Below, in pieces: positions 34,790-42,714 of a DNA stretch of 64,000 nucleotides. Positions within the stretch are counted from its first letter, which is position 1. Each line of letters opens with the position of its first letter. This DNA comes from Halapricum hydrolyticum (GTDB lineage: Archaea > Halobacteriota > Halobacteria > Halobacteriales > Haloarculaceae). The notes under the pieces are model-generated. The model ran no database searches, was not told where the DNA came from, and saw nothing but the letters and a program-made list of their open reading frames with translations. The translations under genes and the position numbers were made by a program. The stretch lies in assembly GCF_025517535.1 (NCBI RefSeq), contig NZ_JAOPKC010000014.1, positions 1-64,000 on the forward strand, read 5' to 3'.

Positions 34790-35560
34790 TTAGCTTTCTT
34801 CAACGACCTTCTCCTCGCCGTCGAAGTGCGCGGAGTTGTCCTGCGGATCGTAGCCCAGTGCCTCGCGAGCCCGTTCGATGGAGTAGTACTTGCGGTCGTT
34901 GTCGGAGATTCCGTAGACGATTTCGAAGTCGTAGTCGGCTTCGAGCGCGCGCTGGTGGAGGTGCGCACAGTCGGGGTAGGAGAGCCACATCGCTTGGCCG
35001 CGCTCGTAGTCGATCGGCGGGTGACCACGGGTGAGGTTACCGATGCGGACGTTACAGACGTCGATGCCGTAGGTGTCGTGGTAGTACCGGCCGAGGACCT
35101 CGCCGGTGGCCTTCGAAACGCCGTAGAGGTTGCCGGGACGGGGGAGTTCGGTCCCGTCGAGCAGGAAATCGTCGTCCTCGCGGTACATCTCGGGGGTGCG
35201 CTCGTCGGTCTCGAAGGCCCCGACGGCGTGGTTCGAGGAGGCGTAGACGAACTTCTCGACGCCCTCCTCGACCGCGGCCTCGTACATCTTCTGGGTGCCG
35301 TCGATGTTGTTCGCCAGCACGCTATCCCAGGATGCTTCCGGCCTGGGATCGCCGGCGAGGTGGATGATTGCGCCGACGCCCTCGACGGCGGCCCGGACGA
35401 GCGCGTCGTCGGTGACGTCGCCAATCATGTACTCGTGGTCGGGCTCTCCGTCCGGTGGGCTATGCAGTAGCAGTCGCCACTCGTATTCTTCGGCGAGTCC
35501 GTCGAGGATCGCCTCGCCGACGCGACCGCCAGCACCCGTGAGCAGAACGGGATCGTCCAT
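34790..35560 (-). CDS. azf: NAD-dependent glucose-6-phosphate dehydrogenase (Azf)
   Basis: Short-chain/epimerase-fold dehydrogenase of 256 residues, closely resembling the Haloferax volcanii Azf that opens the oxidative pentose phosphate pathway of haloarchaea. Start MDDPVLLTGAGGRVGEAILD holds the NAD-binding GxxGxxG. SSNHAVGAFETDERTPEMYR and NLYGVSKATGEVLGRYYHD supply the active-site Ser and Y-x-x-x-K. IGNLTRGHPPIDYERGQAMW is typical of Azf. The tail after the conserved DPQDNSAHF differs from relatives and ends GEEKVVEES with TAA. A second tail copy ending in TGA lies 2.1 kb downstream. Confidence 0.92.
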   Translation of the reverse strand: MDDPVLLTGAGGRVGEAILDGLAEEYEWRLLLHSPPDGEPDHEYMIGDVTDDALVRAAVEGVGAIIHLAGDPRPEASWDSVLANNIDGTQKMYEAAVEEGVEKFVYASSNHAVGAFETDERTPEMYREDDDFLLDGTELPRPGNLYGVSKATGEVLGRYYHDTYGIDVCNVRIGNLTRGHPPIDYERGQAMWLSYPDCAHLHQRALEADYDFEIVYGISDNDRKYYSIERAREALGYDPQDNSAHFDGEEKVVEES

Positions 35561-35684
35561 CGAGTGTATCTGTGCGACCGGCCAGTAAGTAAGATGCGGT
35601 TCGCCCCGCGAGCGCCCCCTGTTGGACGGTCACACGGCCGTCCGGTCCGAAGCGCGTTTCCCCTCGGCTCACTATTGAACGGAT

Positions 35685-36032
35685 ATGCCCACTGACGCCG
35701 AGCAGGCCTGCTTCGAGGCCGGCATCAAGTTCGGCTCGCTGTACCATCAGTTCGCCGGGACGCCGATCAGTCTCGAGAGTGCCGACAGTCTCGCACGAGC
35801 GATGGCGGAAGCGATCGAGAACCAGCCCTACTGTGAGTCCGTGACTGTCGACATCCGGACGGACGTGCTCGAGGCCGCCCTGGCGGAGGGAGCGGCCGAC
35901 TACACGGAATTCACGGGCCGGTTCGCCGAGATCGAGATCGTGATCGACTACGAAGGCAACGAGGTCGTCGCGCGCATGGAGATGGACGACGGGTATCCGC
36001 TGATGCGACTCGAGAGTATCGAGAGACAGTGA
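35685..36032 (+). CDS. mptD: archaeal dihydroneopterin aldolase family protein (MptD-like)
   Basis: Protein of 115 residues of the archaeal MptD/DUF381 family, which cleaves 7,8-dihydroneopterin to the hydroxymethyl pterin precursor of folate-like coenzymes. The diagnostic start ACFEAGIKFGSLYHQFAGTP (about 8-27) has the conserved Glu and the Y-H-Q motif, and ends with EMDDGYPLMRLESI. Monocistronic between divergent azf and a membrane protein gene; the leader is about 120 bases from azf. Confidence 0.85.
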   Translation: MPTDAEQACFEAGIKFGSLYHQFAGTPISLESADSLARAMAEAIENQPYCESVTVDIRTDVLEAALAEGAADYTEFTGRFAEIEIVIDYEGNEVVARMEMDDGYPLMRLESIERQ

Positions 36033-36091
36033 CGCGATGGTGAGCGTCAAGTGACGGTGGCCTTTTTGTTCACTCCGGGAGGAGGCCACGT

Positions 36092-37153
36092 ATGGCACTG
36101 TACGCAACCGAGCGGATCGACGACGCGGTGTCGTTGACGCGGTCGCTGCTGTTCCCGTTCGACGCGGGACTGTGGGCGCGGCTGGCCGTCGTCGTCTTCT
36201 TTCTCGGACTCGGATCGGGTGGGAACGTCACGAGCCTGGGTTCGAATACCCCGTCGGCAGGCTCCTCGGCCGGATCGGCAGCGCCGAGCGTCGATTTTTC
36301 CGTCGATCCCGGATCGGTCTCGATCGCGAGCGAGGCGGTAGCTGCGCTGGCGGCACTGGCTGTCGTGCTCGTGGCGGTCTGGCTGGCGCTGGCCTGGCTC
36401 GGAGCGACGCTTGAGTTCGTCTTCGTCGAGGGGTTGTCGAACCGGTCGGTGGCGATCCGTCGCGGGCTCGGCCGTCACTGGGGTCGCGGTCTCCGGCTGT
36501 TCGGATTTCGACTCGCCTTGCTCGTGCTCTCGCTGGGCGTGCTCGGTGCGACGGCGCTGGCGCTGTTCTGGGGGCCGATAACGACCGCCCTCGGCGGCGG
36601 ATCGGTCACGATCAGCGACGCGCAGATCCTCGTCGGGCTCGGCGCGCTCCTGTTCGTCGGGGCGCTCGTGGGGCTGCCCGCCGTGGCGATCCACTGGCTG
36701 ACGACCGAACTCGTCGTGCCGATCATGCTGGCCCGGGACCGTGGCGTCCTTGCTGCCTGGCGGGGACTCCTCGCTGCGATCCGTACCCAGTGGAAGCAGT
36801 TCGGCGCCTACCTGCTCGTCGCCATCGGATTGCGTATCGCGACGTCGGTCGCCGCCGGGATCGTGCTGGCGATCGTCGGCGTCGTGCTGGCGATCCCGTT
36901 CCTGATCGTCGGGTTACTGCTGGGCCTGGGTGCAGTCACGGGCGGGACGATCACGGCCCCGCTCGTCGTCGGGATCGTCCTGCTGGCCGTCGCGTTCGTG
37001 CTCGTGCTCGCGCTCGCCGGCGCGGTCGTCCACGTCCCGATCGAGTCGTTCCACCGCTACTTCGCGCTACTTTTCGTCGGCGATCTCGATAACGACTTTG
37101 ACGTGGTGGGGGAGATCCGCCCCCCGCTCTCGGACGATTCGTTCGGTGCCTAG
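36092..37153 (+). CDS. multi-spanning membrane protein (DUF7544-like)
   Basis: Integral membrane protein of 353 residues with about six or seven helices. It starts MALYATERIDDAVSLTRSLL, followed by FPFDAGLWARLAVVVFF and a low-complexity Ser/Gly loop (about 42-75). The C-terminus AGAVVHVPIESFHRYFALLF and GDLDNDF is conserved in a haloarchaeal family I recall as DUF7544. A role in trafficking or membrane organisation is conceivable but unsupported. Own promoter region 60 bases after mptD. Confidence 0.75.
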   Translation: MALYATERIDDAVSLTRSLLFPFDAGLWARLAVVVFFLGLGSGGNVTSLGSNTPSAGSSAGSAAPSVDFSVDPGSVSIASEAVAALAALAVVLVAVWLALAWLGATLEFVFVEGLSNRSVAIRRGLGRHWGRGLRLFGFRLALLVLSLGVLGATALALFWGPITTALGGGSVTISDAQILVGLGALLFVGALVGLPAVAIHWLTTELVVPIMLARDRGVLAAWRGLLAAIRTQWKQFGAYLLVAIGLRIATSVAAGIVLAIVGVVLAIPFLIVGLLLGLGAVTGGTITAPLVVGIVLLAVAFVLVLALAGAVVHVPIESFHRYFALLFVGDLDNDFDVVGEIRPPLSDDSFGA

Positions 37154-37217
37154 AACGGCCGATTTCACTTTCACTTTCGGGCGTGCCTTTAGGTTCCGTG
37201 GTGTCGAATCACACGGT

Positions 37218-37613
37218 ATGAGTCAGGCGACGTTCGACGACGACGAACTGTTCGACGAAGCGGCGACCGACATGCGTGCCGACGTCGAGGAGAGCCTCGA
37301 ACAGGCGCGGGAGGCGCTCCCGGAAGCCGACGCGATCTGGGAGACCGACGCCGACAATACCCTCGGTGTGCTCAACGGGCTCAAGACCGCGCTCGACGTC
37401 GGCGACGCCGAGGACGCGCTCCGGGACGCCAAGAAGTGGTACACGATGGGCAAGCGCGCCGACGCGTTCGAGGACGCCGACGACCTCGAAGCGTCGATCG
37501 CGGCGGTCGAGGAGGTGATCGCCGACATCGAGGCGGCACACGATGCGGCCGGCGATCTGGCCGGGACGATCCCGGCGATCAAAAGCGCTCTCGAAGACGA
37601 CGAAGAAGAGTAG
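37218..37613 (+). CDS. haloarchaeal helical protein (DUF5790-like)
   Basis: Soluble acidic helical protein of 131 residues: MSQATFDDDELFDEAATDMR, then repeated helices with LNGLKTALDVGDAEDALRDA and KKWYTMGKRADAFEDADDLE. Matches the haloarchaeal family DUF5790 from memory; function unknown. It is convergent with the creatininase-family gene (31 bases between stops). Confidence 0.8.
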   Translation: MSQATFDDDELFDEAATDMRADVEESLEQAREALPEADAIWETDADNTLGVLNGLKTALDVGDAEDALRDAKKWYTMGKRADAFEDADDLEASIAAVEEVIADIEAAHDAAGDLAGTIPAIKSALEDDEEE

Positions 37614-37644
37614 CTCCCCTTCGGCCGCCGTGCGGCCGGCAGTA

Positions 37645-38388
37645 TCAGCGGTGCGGTGGCCGGGTCAGGTCGCGCTCGGCCACGCTCTCCAGAAGATCGA
37701 CCAGCGCCGCGGTCGCGTCCGCGAGCAGTCGTTCGCCCAGTTCGGCGTCGGCGTCGCCCGGATCGCCGACGTTGCCACGCTCGCTGAACTCCGCGAAGTC
37801 GTAGGCCAGGTTCGTCCCCTGCTGGAACTCGCCGAACCCGTCGCCGGCGCCCGCCGCGGCGTCCCCGAATCGGTCCTCGTGAACGAGTTCGGGACGGACT
37901 GCCTGGACAAAGGCCGTCTCGACGGGGCCGCCGTGTCCGAGTTCGACCCCGTACTCGTCGAAGGATAGCGCGTCGAACCACGTCCAGGGCACGGCGTAGG
38001 CGTCGCCGCTTCGGGTGATCGACCCGCAGACCTCCCGGAGTGCGTCAGTGTTGCCTCCGTGGCCGTTGACGACGACGACCCGGCCCCAGCCGTGGCTAGC
38101 GAGACTCTCGATCGTTTCCCCGACGTACGATCGGAACGTGTCTTCGCTGACCCACAGCGAGCCGGTGAACTGGCGGTGTTCCTCGGAGACCCCGACGTTC
38201 ACCGGCGGGGCGACGATGACCTCGCCGTCGTAGGTCTCGGCGGCCTCGGCGGCGATCGTTTCGGCACTGAGCGCATCGGTCCCCATCGGCGCGTGCGGGC
38301 CGTGCTGTTCGGTGCTCCCGGTCGGCAGCAGCGCCAGATCGGTGTCCGCGGCGTCGGCGTCGGTCCAGGTCGTCTCCGAGAGGTGCAT
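37645..38388 (-). CDS. creatininase-family amidohydrolase (ArfB-like)
   Basis: Metal-dependent amidohydrolase of 247 residues. Metal ligands are visible in LPTGSTEQHGPHAPMGTD (Glu and His near 27-30, Asp 37) and VVVNGHGGN (His near 111); VSEEHRQFTGSLWVS carries further conserved residues. In archaea one member, ArfB, removes the formyl group from the pyrimidine intermediate of riboflavin and F420 synthesis, the likeliest role here. Other members act on creatinine or mycofactocin precursors. ATG 38388 gives MHLSETTWTDADAADTDLAL. Divergent from nmd3. Confidence 0.82.
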   Translation of the reverse strand: MHLSETTWTDADAADTDLALLPTGSTEQHGPHAPMGTDALSAETIAAEAAETYDGEVIVAPPVNVGVSEEHRQFTGSLWVSEDTFRSYVGETIESLASHGWGRVVVVNGHGGNTDALREVCGSITRSGDAYAVPWTWFDALSFDEYGVELGHGGPVETAFVQAVRPELVHEDRFGDAAAGAGDGFGEFQQGTNLAYDFAEFSERGNVGDPGDADAELGERLLADATAALVDLLESVAERDLTRPPHR

Positions 38389-38543
38389 ACCTGCCGTAGG
38401 AGCGCCGGCCCAAAAGTACGACCGATCCGCTCGGGAAACCGACCGACCCGCTCTCGAAATCGGCCCGCTCGGACTACCGAGCCAGACCGACGACTCGATC
38501 GAGAGCGGGCTGTTTAAACGACTGAACCGTCTATCGAGCCCCA

Positions 38544-39680
38544 ATGAGCCGATCTGGCGAGTTCTGCCCGCGTTGCGGTGATCCCATCGAGCGCGACCCC
38601 GAGGTCAGCCTGCCGGGCAGCAGCGGCCAGCGCGATCCGGATCACGTCCTCTGTGACGCCTGCTACTTCGAAGATTTCGATCTCGTGGACGCCCCCGATC
38701 GGGTCCAGGTTCGCGTCTGCGCACAGTGTGGGGCCGTCCACAGGGGCAATCGGTGGGTCGACGTCGGTGCCGAGGACTACACCGACGTGGCCGTCGAGGC
38801 GGTCTCGGAGGCGCTGGGCGTGCACGTCGACGCCGAGAGCGTCTCCTGGCAGGTCGCTCCCGAGGAGGTCGACGAGACGACGATCCGGATGCACTGCCAG
38901 TTCTCGGGCGTGATCCGGGAGACGCCGGTCACCGAAGAGGTGGTCGTCCCCGTGAAGATCAGCCGGGAGACCTGCAACCGATGCGGGAAGATCGCTGGCG
39001 GGTCGTTCGCCAGCGTCGTCCAGGTCCGGGCCGACGAACGGACGCCGACCGGCGACGAGATCGAGCGCGCCCGCGAGATCGCCGAGTCCTACGTCGCCGC
39101 CCGCGAGGAGACCGGCGATCGGAACGCCTTCATCACGGAGGTGAGCGAGGTCGACGACGGCCTGAACATGAAGATCTCGACGAACCAGCTCGGCCAGGGG
39201 ATCGCCAAGCGGATCGTCGACGAGCTCGGCGGGACCTACGCCGATTCCGAGCGGCTGATCTCCGAGGACAGCGACGGGAACGAACTCTATCGCGTGACCT
39301 ACGCCGTCCGGCTGCCGCGGTATCGTCCGGGTGAGGTCATCGACCCGGAGGACGGCGACGGGCCGGTGCTGGTCACGAGCGTCCAGGGCAACCTCAAGGG
39401 GACGCGCCTGGCCAGCGGCGATCGCTACGAGGCGTCCTTCGCGGACGAGGACGCGCCCGACGCCCGGCGGCTCGGCGAACGCACCGACGGCACGGAGACG
39501 ACGCTGGTGGCGATCGAGGACGAACACGCCGTGCAGGTCCTCGACCCCGAGACCTACGAGACGAAGTCGGTCCCGCGACCCGCGTTTCTGGATCCCGACG
39601 TGGAGACGGTGCCCGTCCTGAAGAGCCGGTCCGGACTCCACCTCCTGCCCGACCGCGGTAACAGCGAGGACGATGAGTGA
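38544..39680 (+). CDS. NMD3-family ribosome biogenesis protein
   Basis: Archaeal NMD3 homologue of 378 residues. The N-terminal zinc-binding region has four C-x-x-C pairs: FCPRCGDP, LCDACYFE, VCAQCGAV (all within 1-70) and TCNRCGKI near 150. The following OB/SH3-like domains include NMKISTNQLGQGIAKRIVDE and YRVTYAVRLPRYRPGEVI. Eukaryotic NMD3 escorts the 60S subunit; the archaeal form is thought to act in late large-subunit assembly. Its stop is 2 bases before the Taw2 ATG, so the genes are coupled. Confidence 0.9.
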   Translation: MSRSGEFCPRCGDPIERDPEVSLPGSSGQRDPDHVLCDACYFEDFDLVDAPDRVQVRVCAQCGAVHRGNRWVDVGAEDYTDVAVEAVSEALGVHVDAESVSWQVAPEEVDETTIRMHCQFSGVIRETPVTEEVVVPVKISRETCNRCGKIAGGSFASVVQVRADERTPTGDEIERAREIAESYVAAREETGDRNAFITEVSEVDDGLNMKISTNQLGQGIAKRIVDELGGTYADSERLISEDSDGNELYRVTYAVRLPRYRPGEVIDPEDGDGPVLVTSVQGNLKGTRLASGDRYEASFADEDAPDARRLGERTDGTETTLVAIEDEHAVQVLDPETYETKSVPRPAFLDPDVETVPVLKSRSGLHLLPDRGNSEDDE

Positions 39681-39682
39681 CG

Positions 39683-40765
39683 ATGGCTGACTCCCCCACC
39701 TCGGCGGAGGCCGAGAGCACCGACGCCCTCGCCATCGTCGTCGCCAAACTGCGCGCCCAGGACGTCATCGACGCCGCCCAGGACGAGGGCGTTTACGACG
39801 CCGACCGAAGCGTCACGGAGCACGGCGCGGACGCGGTTGCGATCCCCGTGACTGCGCCGCCGGAGACCATCAGCTACCGCGAGGTCGTCCGTCAGGTCGG
39901 CGAGCCGCGCCTCCGGACGCTCGAAGACCACCTCCGCGAGCGCGGCTGGAGCGACAGGGAGATCGACGCTGCCCCCGGGTCGTGGGCGGTCATCGGATCC
40001 GTCGTACTCGTCGAGATGGGCGACGCGCCGCGACCCGAAGAGATCGGCGACGCGTTGCTGACAATGCACGGCGAGGCCGATACGGTCCTTTCTCGCGGCC
40101 CTATTTCGGGCACGCATCGAGAGCCGGACGTGACGGTCGTCGCCGGCGAGGGGGACACCCGGACCGTCCACCGCGAACACGGGATCGAGTACGGGCTGGA
40201 TCTGTCGGAAGTCATGTTCTCGCCCGGGAACAAGGCCGAGCGGGCGCGGATGGGCGAGATTGTGGACGCGGACGACCGCGTTCTCGACATGTTCGCGGGG
40301 ATCGGCTACTTCACGCTCCCGATGGCCGACGCCGGCGCGAAAGTGGTCGCCGTCGAGCACAACCCGACTGCCTTCGAGTTCCTGCTGGAGAACGCGATGC
40401 GAAACGGCGTCACCGATCGCGTCCAGGCGTATCGGGCAGACAACCGCGACGTTCTCGGGGAAGGGCTCGACGCCTTCGGCGATGCACCGACCGTCGACCG
40501 GATCGTGATGGGCTATTACGACGCGACCGAACCCGATGGAGACGGTTACACGTACCTCGATCCCGCGATCGCGGCACTCGAACCCGGCGGCACGATTCAC
40601 GTCCACGAGGCGACGCCCGAGCCGCTGACCTTCGACCGGCCGATCGAACGGCTCGAAGACGCCGCCAGCACGCAGGGGCGGTCGGTCGACGTGCTCGAGA
40701 CGCATCGTGTCAAAGGCTACAGCGAAGGGGTCGTCCACGTCGTCGTGGACGCACGGATCGAGTGA
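39683..40765 (+). CDS. taw2: Taw2-like tRNA aminocarboxypropyl transferase
   Basis: SAM-dependent enzyme of the Trm5/TYW2 group, 360 residues. In archaea Taw2 moves the aminocarboxypropyl group of SAM onto 4-demethylwyosine at position 37 of tRNA-Phe. The segment EVMFSPGNKAERARMGEIV precedes the SAM motif VLDMFAGIGYFTLPMADAG (about 203). After it the motif VDRIVMGYYDATEP replaces the NLP motif of Trm5, which is why I favour Taw2. ATG 39683 chosen; a GTG two codons upstream overlaps the nmd3 stop. Operon with nmd3. Confidence 0.85.
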   Translation: MADSPTSAEAESTDALAIVVAKLRAQDVIDAAQDEGVYDADRSVTEHGADAVAIPVTAPPETISYREVVRQVGEPRLRTLEDHLRERGWSDREIDAAPGSWAVIGSVVLVEMGDAPRPEEIGDALLTMHGEADTVLSRGPISGTHREPDVTVVAGEGDTRTVHREHGIEYGLDLSEVMFSPGNKAERARMGEIVDADDRVLDMFAGIGYFTLPMADAGAKVVAVEHNPTAFEFLLENAMRNGVTDRVQAYRADNRDVLGEGLDAFGDAPTVDRIVMGYYDATEPDGDGYTYLDPAIAALEPGGTIHVHEATPEPLTFDRPIERLEDAASTQGRSVDVLETHRVKGYSEGVVHVVVDARIE

Positions 40766-40808
40766 CCGTGACGAAAAGGCTAATTGTGTCGCTGATCGAC
40801 TATCCAGT

Positions 40809-40895
40809 ATGAACAGACAACAGATCATCGCCGTCATCCTCACCGTCCTCATGGTCGGCTCGTCGGTCGCGTACGGCGCGGCGCTGATTTTCTAG
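40809..40895 (+). CDS. 28-residue single-helix membrane peptide
   Basis: Short ORF encoding MNRQQIIAVILTVLMVGSSV and eight more residues, essentially one transmembrane helix ending in AALIF. Comparable tiny MNR-type ORFs occur widely in haloarchaea. It follows taw2 by 43 bases and is convergent with the helicase gene. Function unknown. Confidence 0.55.
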   Translation: MNRQQIIAVILTVLMVGSSVAYGAALIF

Positions 40896-40910
40896 CGTAC
40901 AGCGGCGATA

Positions 40911-42665
40911 TCACTCGGTCTCCCAGACATCCGCGATCGGGTCGTCCGAGCCGCGCTTCGACCGCGATCGGGTTCGCGACCGTCTGTCCATCGCTGCAGT
41001 CGCCCCACCGGGATCGAACGCCGGCAGGTCGGGAGTCGACAGGCGATCGACCTGTTCGGCGAACCACCCGGGCATATCCGTCCGGGCGCGCTCGAAGAGA
41101 TCCAGGAGCGAGTCGTCGGCGAGATAGGTCGCGCCGTAGTCGTCGGGCGAACGGACGACCCGGCCGCAGGCCTGGATCACCGTTTGGAGCGCCGTCCGGT
41201 AGTACCAGCCCCACTGTCCGTCTTCCAGCCGGCGGGCGACCCGCGAGTCGCGAGTGTTGGGATACGGTGCCTTCGTCAGCAGTTGCCACCGGCAGAGGTC
41301 CCCCTCTAAATCGAGTGCCTCCTCCATTTTCACCGAGAGGAAAACCTCGGGGTCGTCGCTGCGCTGCCAGGCCGCCAGTTGCCCGTCGCGATCGTCCTGG
41401 TCGTGGCTCCGGATTCGACTCCCGACGCCAAACTCCGACAGGTGTCGCTCCAGATGCTCCTGAATCGCATAGGAGTGGCAGTGCACCAGTCCCTTCTCGG
41501 TGGGGTGGTGGGCCATCAGACGCACGAGCACGCGGGCGATCTCCGGCAGGGTCTCCTCGCGGTGTTCGTAGGTCATCTTCCCCCGGGTGACGTCGTACAG
41601 CGGCCGGTTCTCGACGGGAAAGGTATGTGGCACGTCGACCAGGGCGACGCGGTCGGGATCGAGCCCGACGTTCGTACAGAACGCCTCCTTGTTCAGGATC
41701 GTCGCCGACAGCAGCGCGAACTTGTTGCCCCGATCCCAGACCGTGTGCCCGAGAAACCGTTCGGGATCGAGCGGCTTGATCGTCACCGGCGAGCCCGCGC
41801 CGTCGGGTTGATCGACGACCCAGGTCGTCGCCGCCTCGGGATCGCGGTACTCCTCGCGGAACCACTTCAGGTCCGAGCGCAACTGCTGGAGGCGGTCGCG
41901 CTCCTCGGCCTCTTCGGGCGTGATCTCCACGTTCCCCCGGAGTTCCGAGAGCCGACGATCGGCGGCCTGGATCACCCCCTGGGCGTACGCGGCGGCGTCT
42001 TCGAGATCCTCGATTTCGGGCGGCTCGCGGGCCTCCCAGACCGGGACCGTATCGGGCCGCAGGTCGATGGTCGCGTACATCTCGGCCCACTCGCCCAGCC
42101 CGTGGGCCTCGTCGATGACGACGACGTCGCGAGCGCCGAAGACGTCGCTGCCGGCGGTCTGCATGAAATACGCAAGCGTCATCGCAGCGATCCGACGGTT
42201 GGCCGCGATGGCCCGATCCGAAAAATAGGGGCAGCGATGTTTGACCTGGCACTCGAACTCCCGTTCGCGGACGCAGGGGGCCTGGTCGACAGGCGTATCG
42301 GTCTCGCCCGGCAGGATGCAGTCGTAGTTGTTCTTCCCGCGGATGATCGAGAGATCGGAAAGCAGCGGGTCCTCGGCGACGTCGTCAAGTTGGGAAACCT
42401 GCGGCGTCGTGTAGTAGGCGTCGATGGGCAGGCTCGCCGAGGCCTGGCTCCCCTCGCGGGCACAGCCGGCGATGGCCCGCGCCAGCAGCGACTTGCCACT
42501 GCCGGTCGGTGCGCGCACGAGCACGACGTCGTTGCCGGCCTCGAACGCCGCGCGAATGTCCTGCAGTGCCTGCTGCTGGGCACCTCGATAGCCCGGCGCG
42601 GGGAACCCCTCTTCGATGCGGGACGGATCCACGTTCGGGGTGGAGAGCGGGCCAGTGGTAAACAC
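40911..42665 (-). CDS. XPD/DinG-like superfamily 2 DNA helicase
   Basis: ATP-dependent helicase of 584 residues in the Rad3/XPD-DinG group. Walker A is VRAPTGSGKSLLARAIAG near 45 and the DEAH box VVVIDEAHGLGEWAEM near 185. Four cysteines of a possible 4Fe-4S cluster fall in DCILPG, QAPCVRE, EFECQVKHRCPYF (about 100-140), as in XPD. The helicase C-domain has GLVHCHSYAIQEHL, LSVKMEEALDLEGDLCRWQ and QACGRVVRSPDDYG (motif VI). I chose the GTG at 42665 because a TATA box lies 25 bases upstream and longer frames invade the divergent gene. Likely DNA repair. Confidence 0.88.
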   Translation of the reverse strand: MFTTGPLSTPNVDPSRIEEGFPAPGYRGAQQQALQDIRAAFEAGNDVVLVRAPTGSGKSLLARAIAGCAREGSQASASLPIDAYYTTPQVSQLDDVAEDPLLSDLSIIRGKNNYDCILPGETDTPVDQAPCVREREFECQVKHRCPYFSDRAIAANRRIAAMTLAYFMQTAGSDVFGARDVVVIDEAHGLGEWAEMYATIDLRPDTVPVWEAREPPEIEDLEDAAAYAQGVIQAADRRLSELRGNVEITPEEAEERDRLQQLRSDLKWFREEYRDPEAATTWVVDQPDGAGSPVTIKPLDPERFLGHTVWDRGNKFALLSATILNKEAFCTNVGLDPDRVALVDVPHTFPVENRPLYDVTRGKMTYEHREETLPEIARVLVRLMAHHPTEKGLVHCHSYAIQEHLERHLSEFGVGSRIRSHDQDDRDGQLAAWQRSDDPEVFLSVKMEEALDLEGDLCRWQLLTKAPYPNTRDSRVARRLEDGQWGWYYRTALQTVIQACGRVVRSPDDYGATYLADDSLLDLFERARTDMPGWFAEQVDRLSTPDLPAFDPGGATAAMDRRSRTRSRSKRGSDDPIADVWETE

Positions 42666-42684
42666 TCCGATCGTGATGGACGGG

Positions 42685-42693
42685 TATTTATTT
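42685..42693. promoter_or_regulatory. shared bidirectional TATA-like element
   Basis: TATTTATTT is 27 bases before the ATG at 42715 on the plus strand and, read as AAATAAATA, 25 bases before the GTG at 42665 on the minus strand. One AT core may serve both divergent leaderless genes, so their transcription would compete. Confidence 0.5.
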
Positions 42694-42714
42694 CCGATTG
42701 CAGTATTGGAGATA

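Noticed and set aside
34449..34793. 114-codon frame between the lipoprotein gene and azf
   Set aside because: Not acidic, no start signal, and reads into the azf terminator and stop region; considered spacer.
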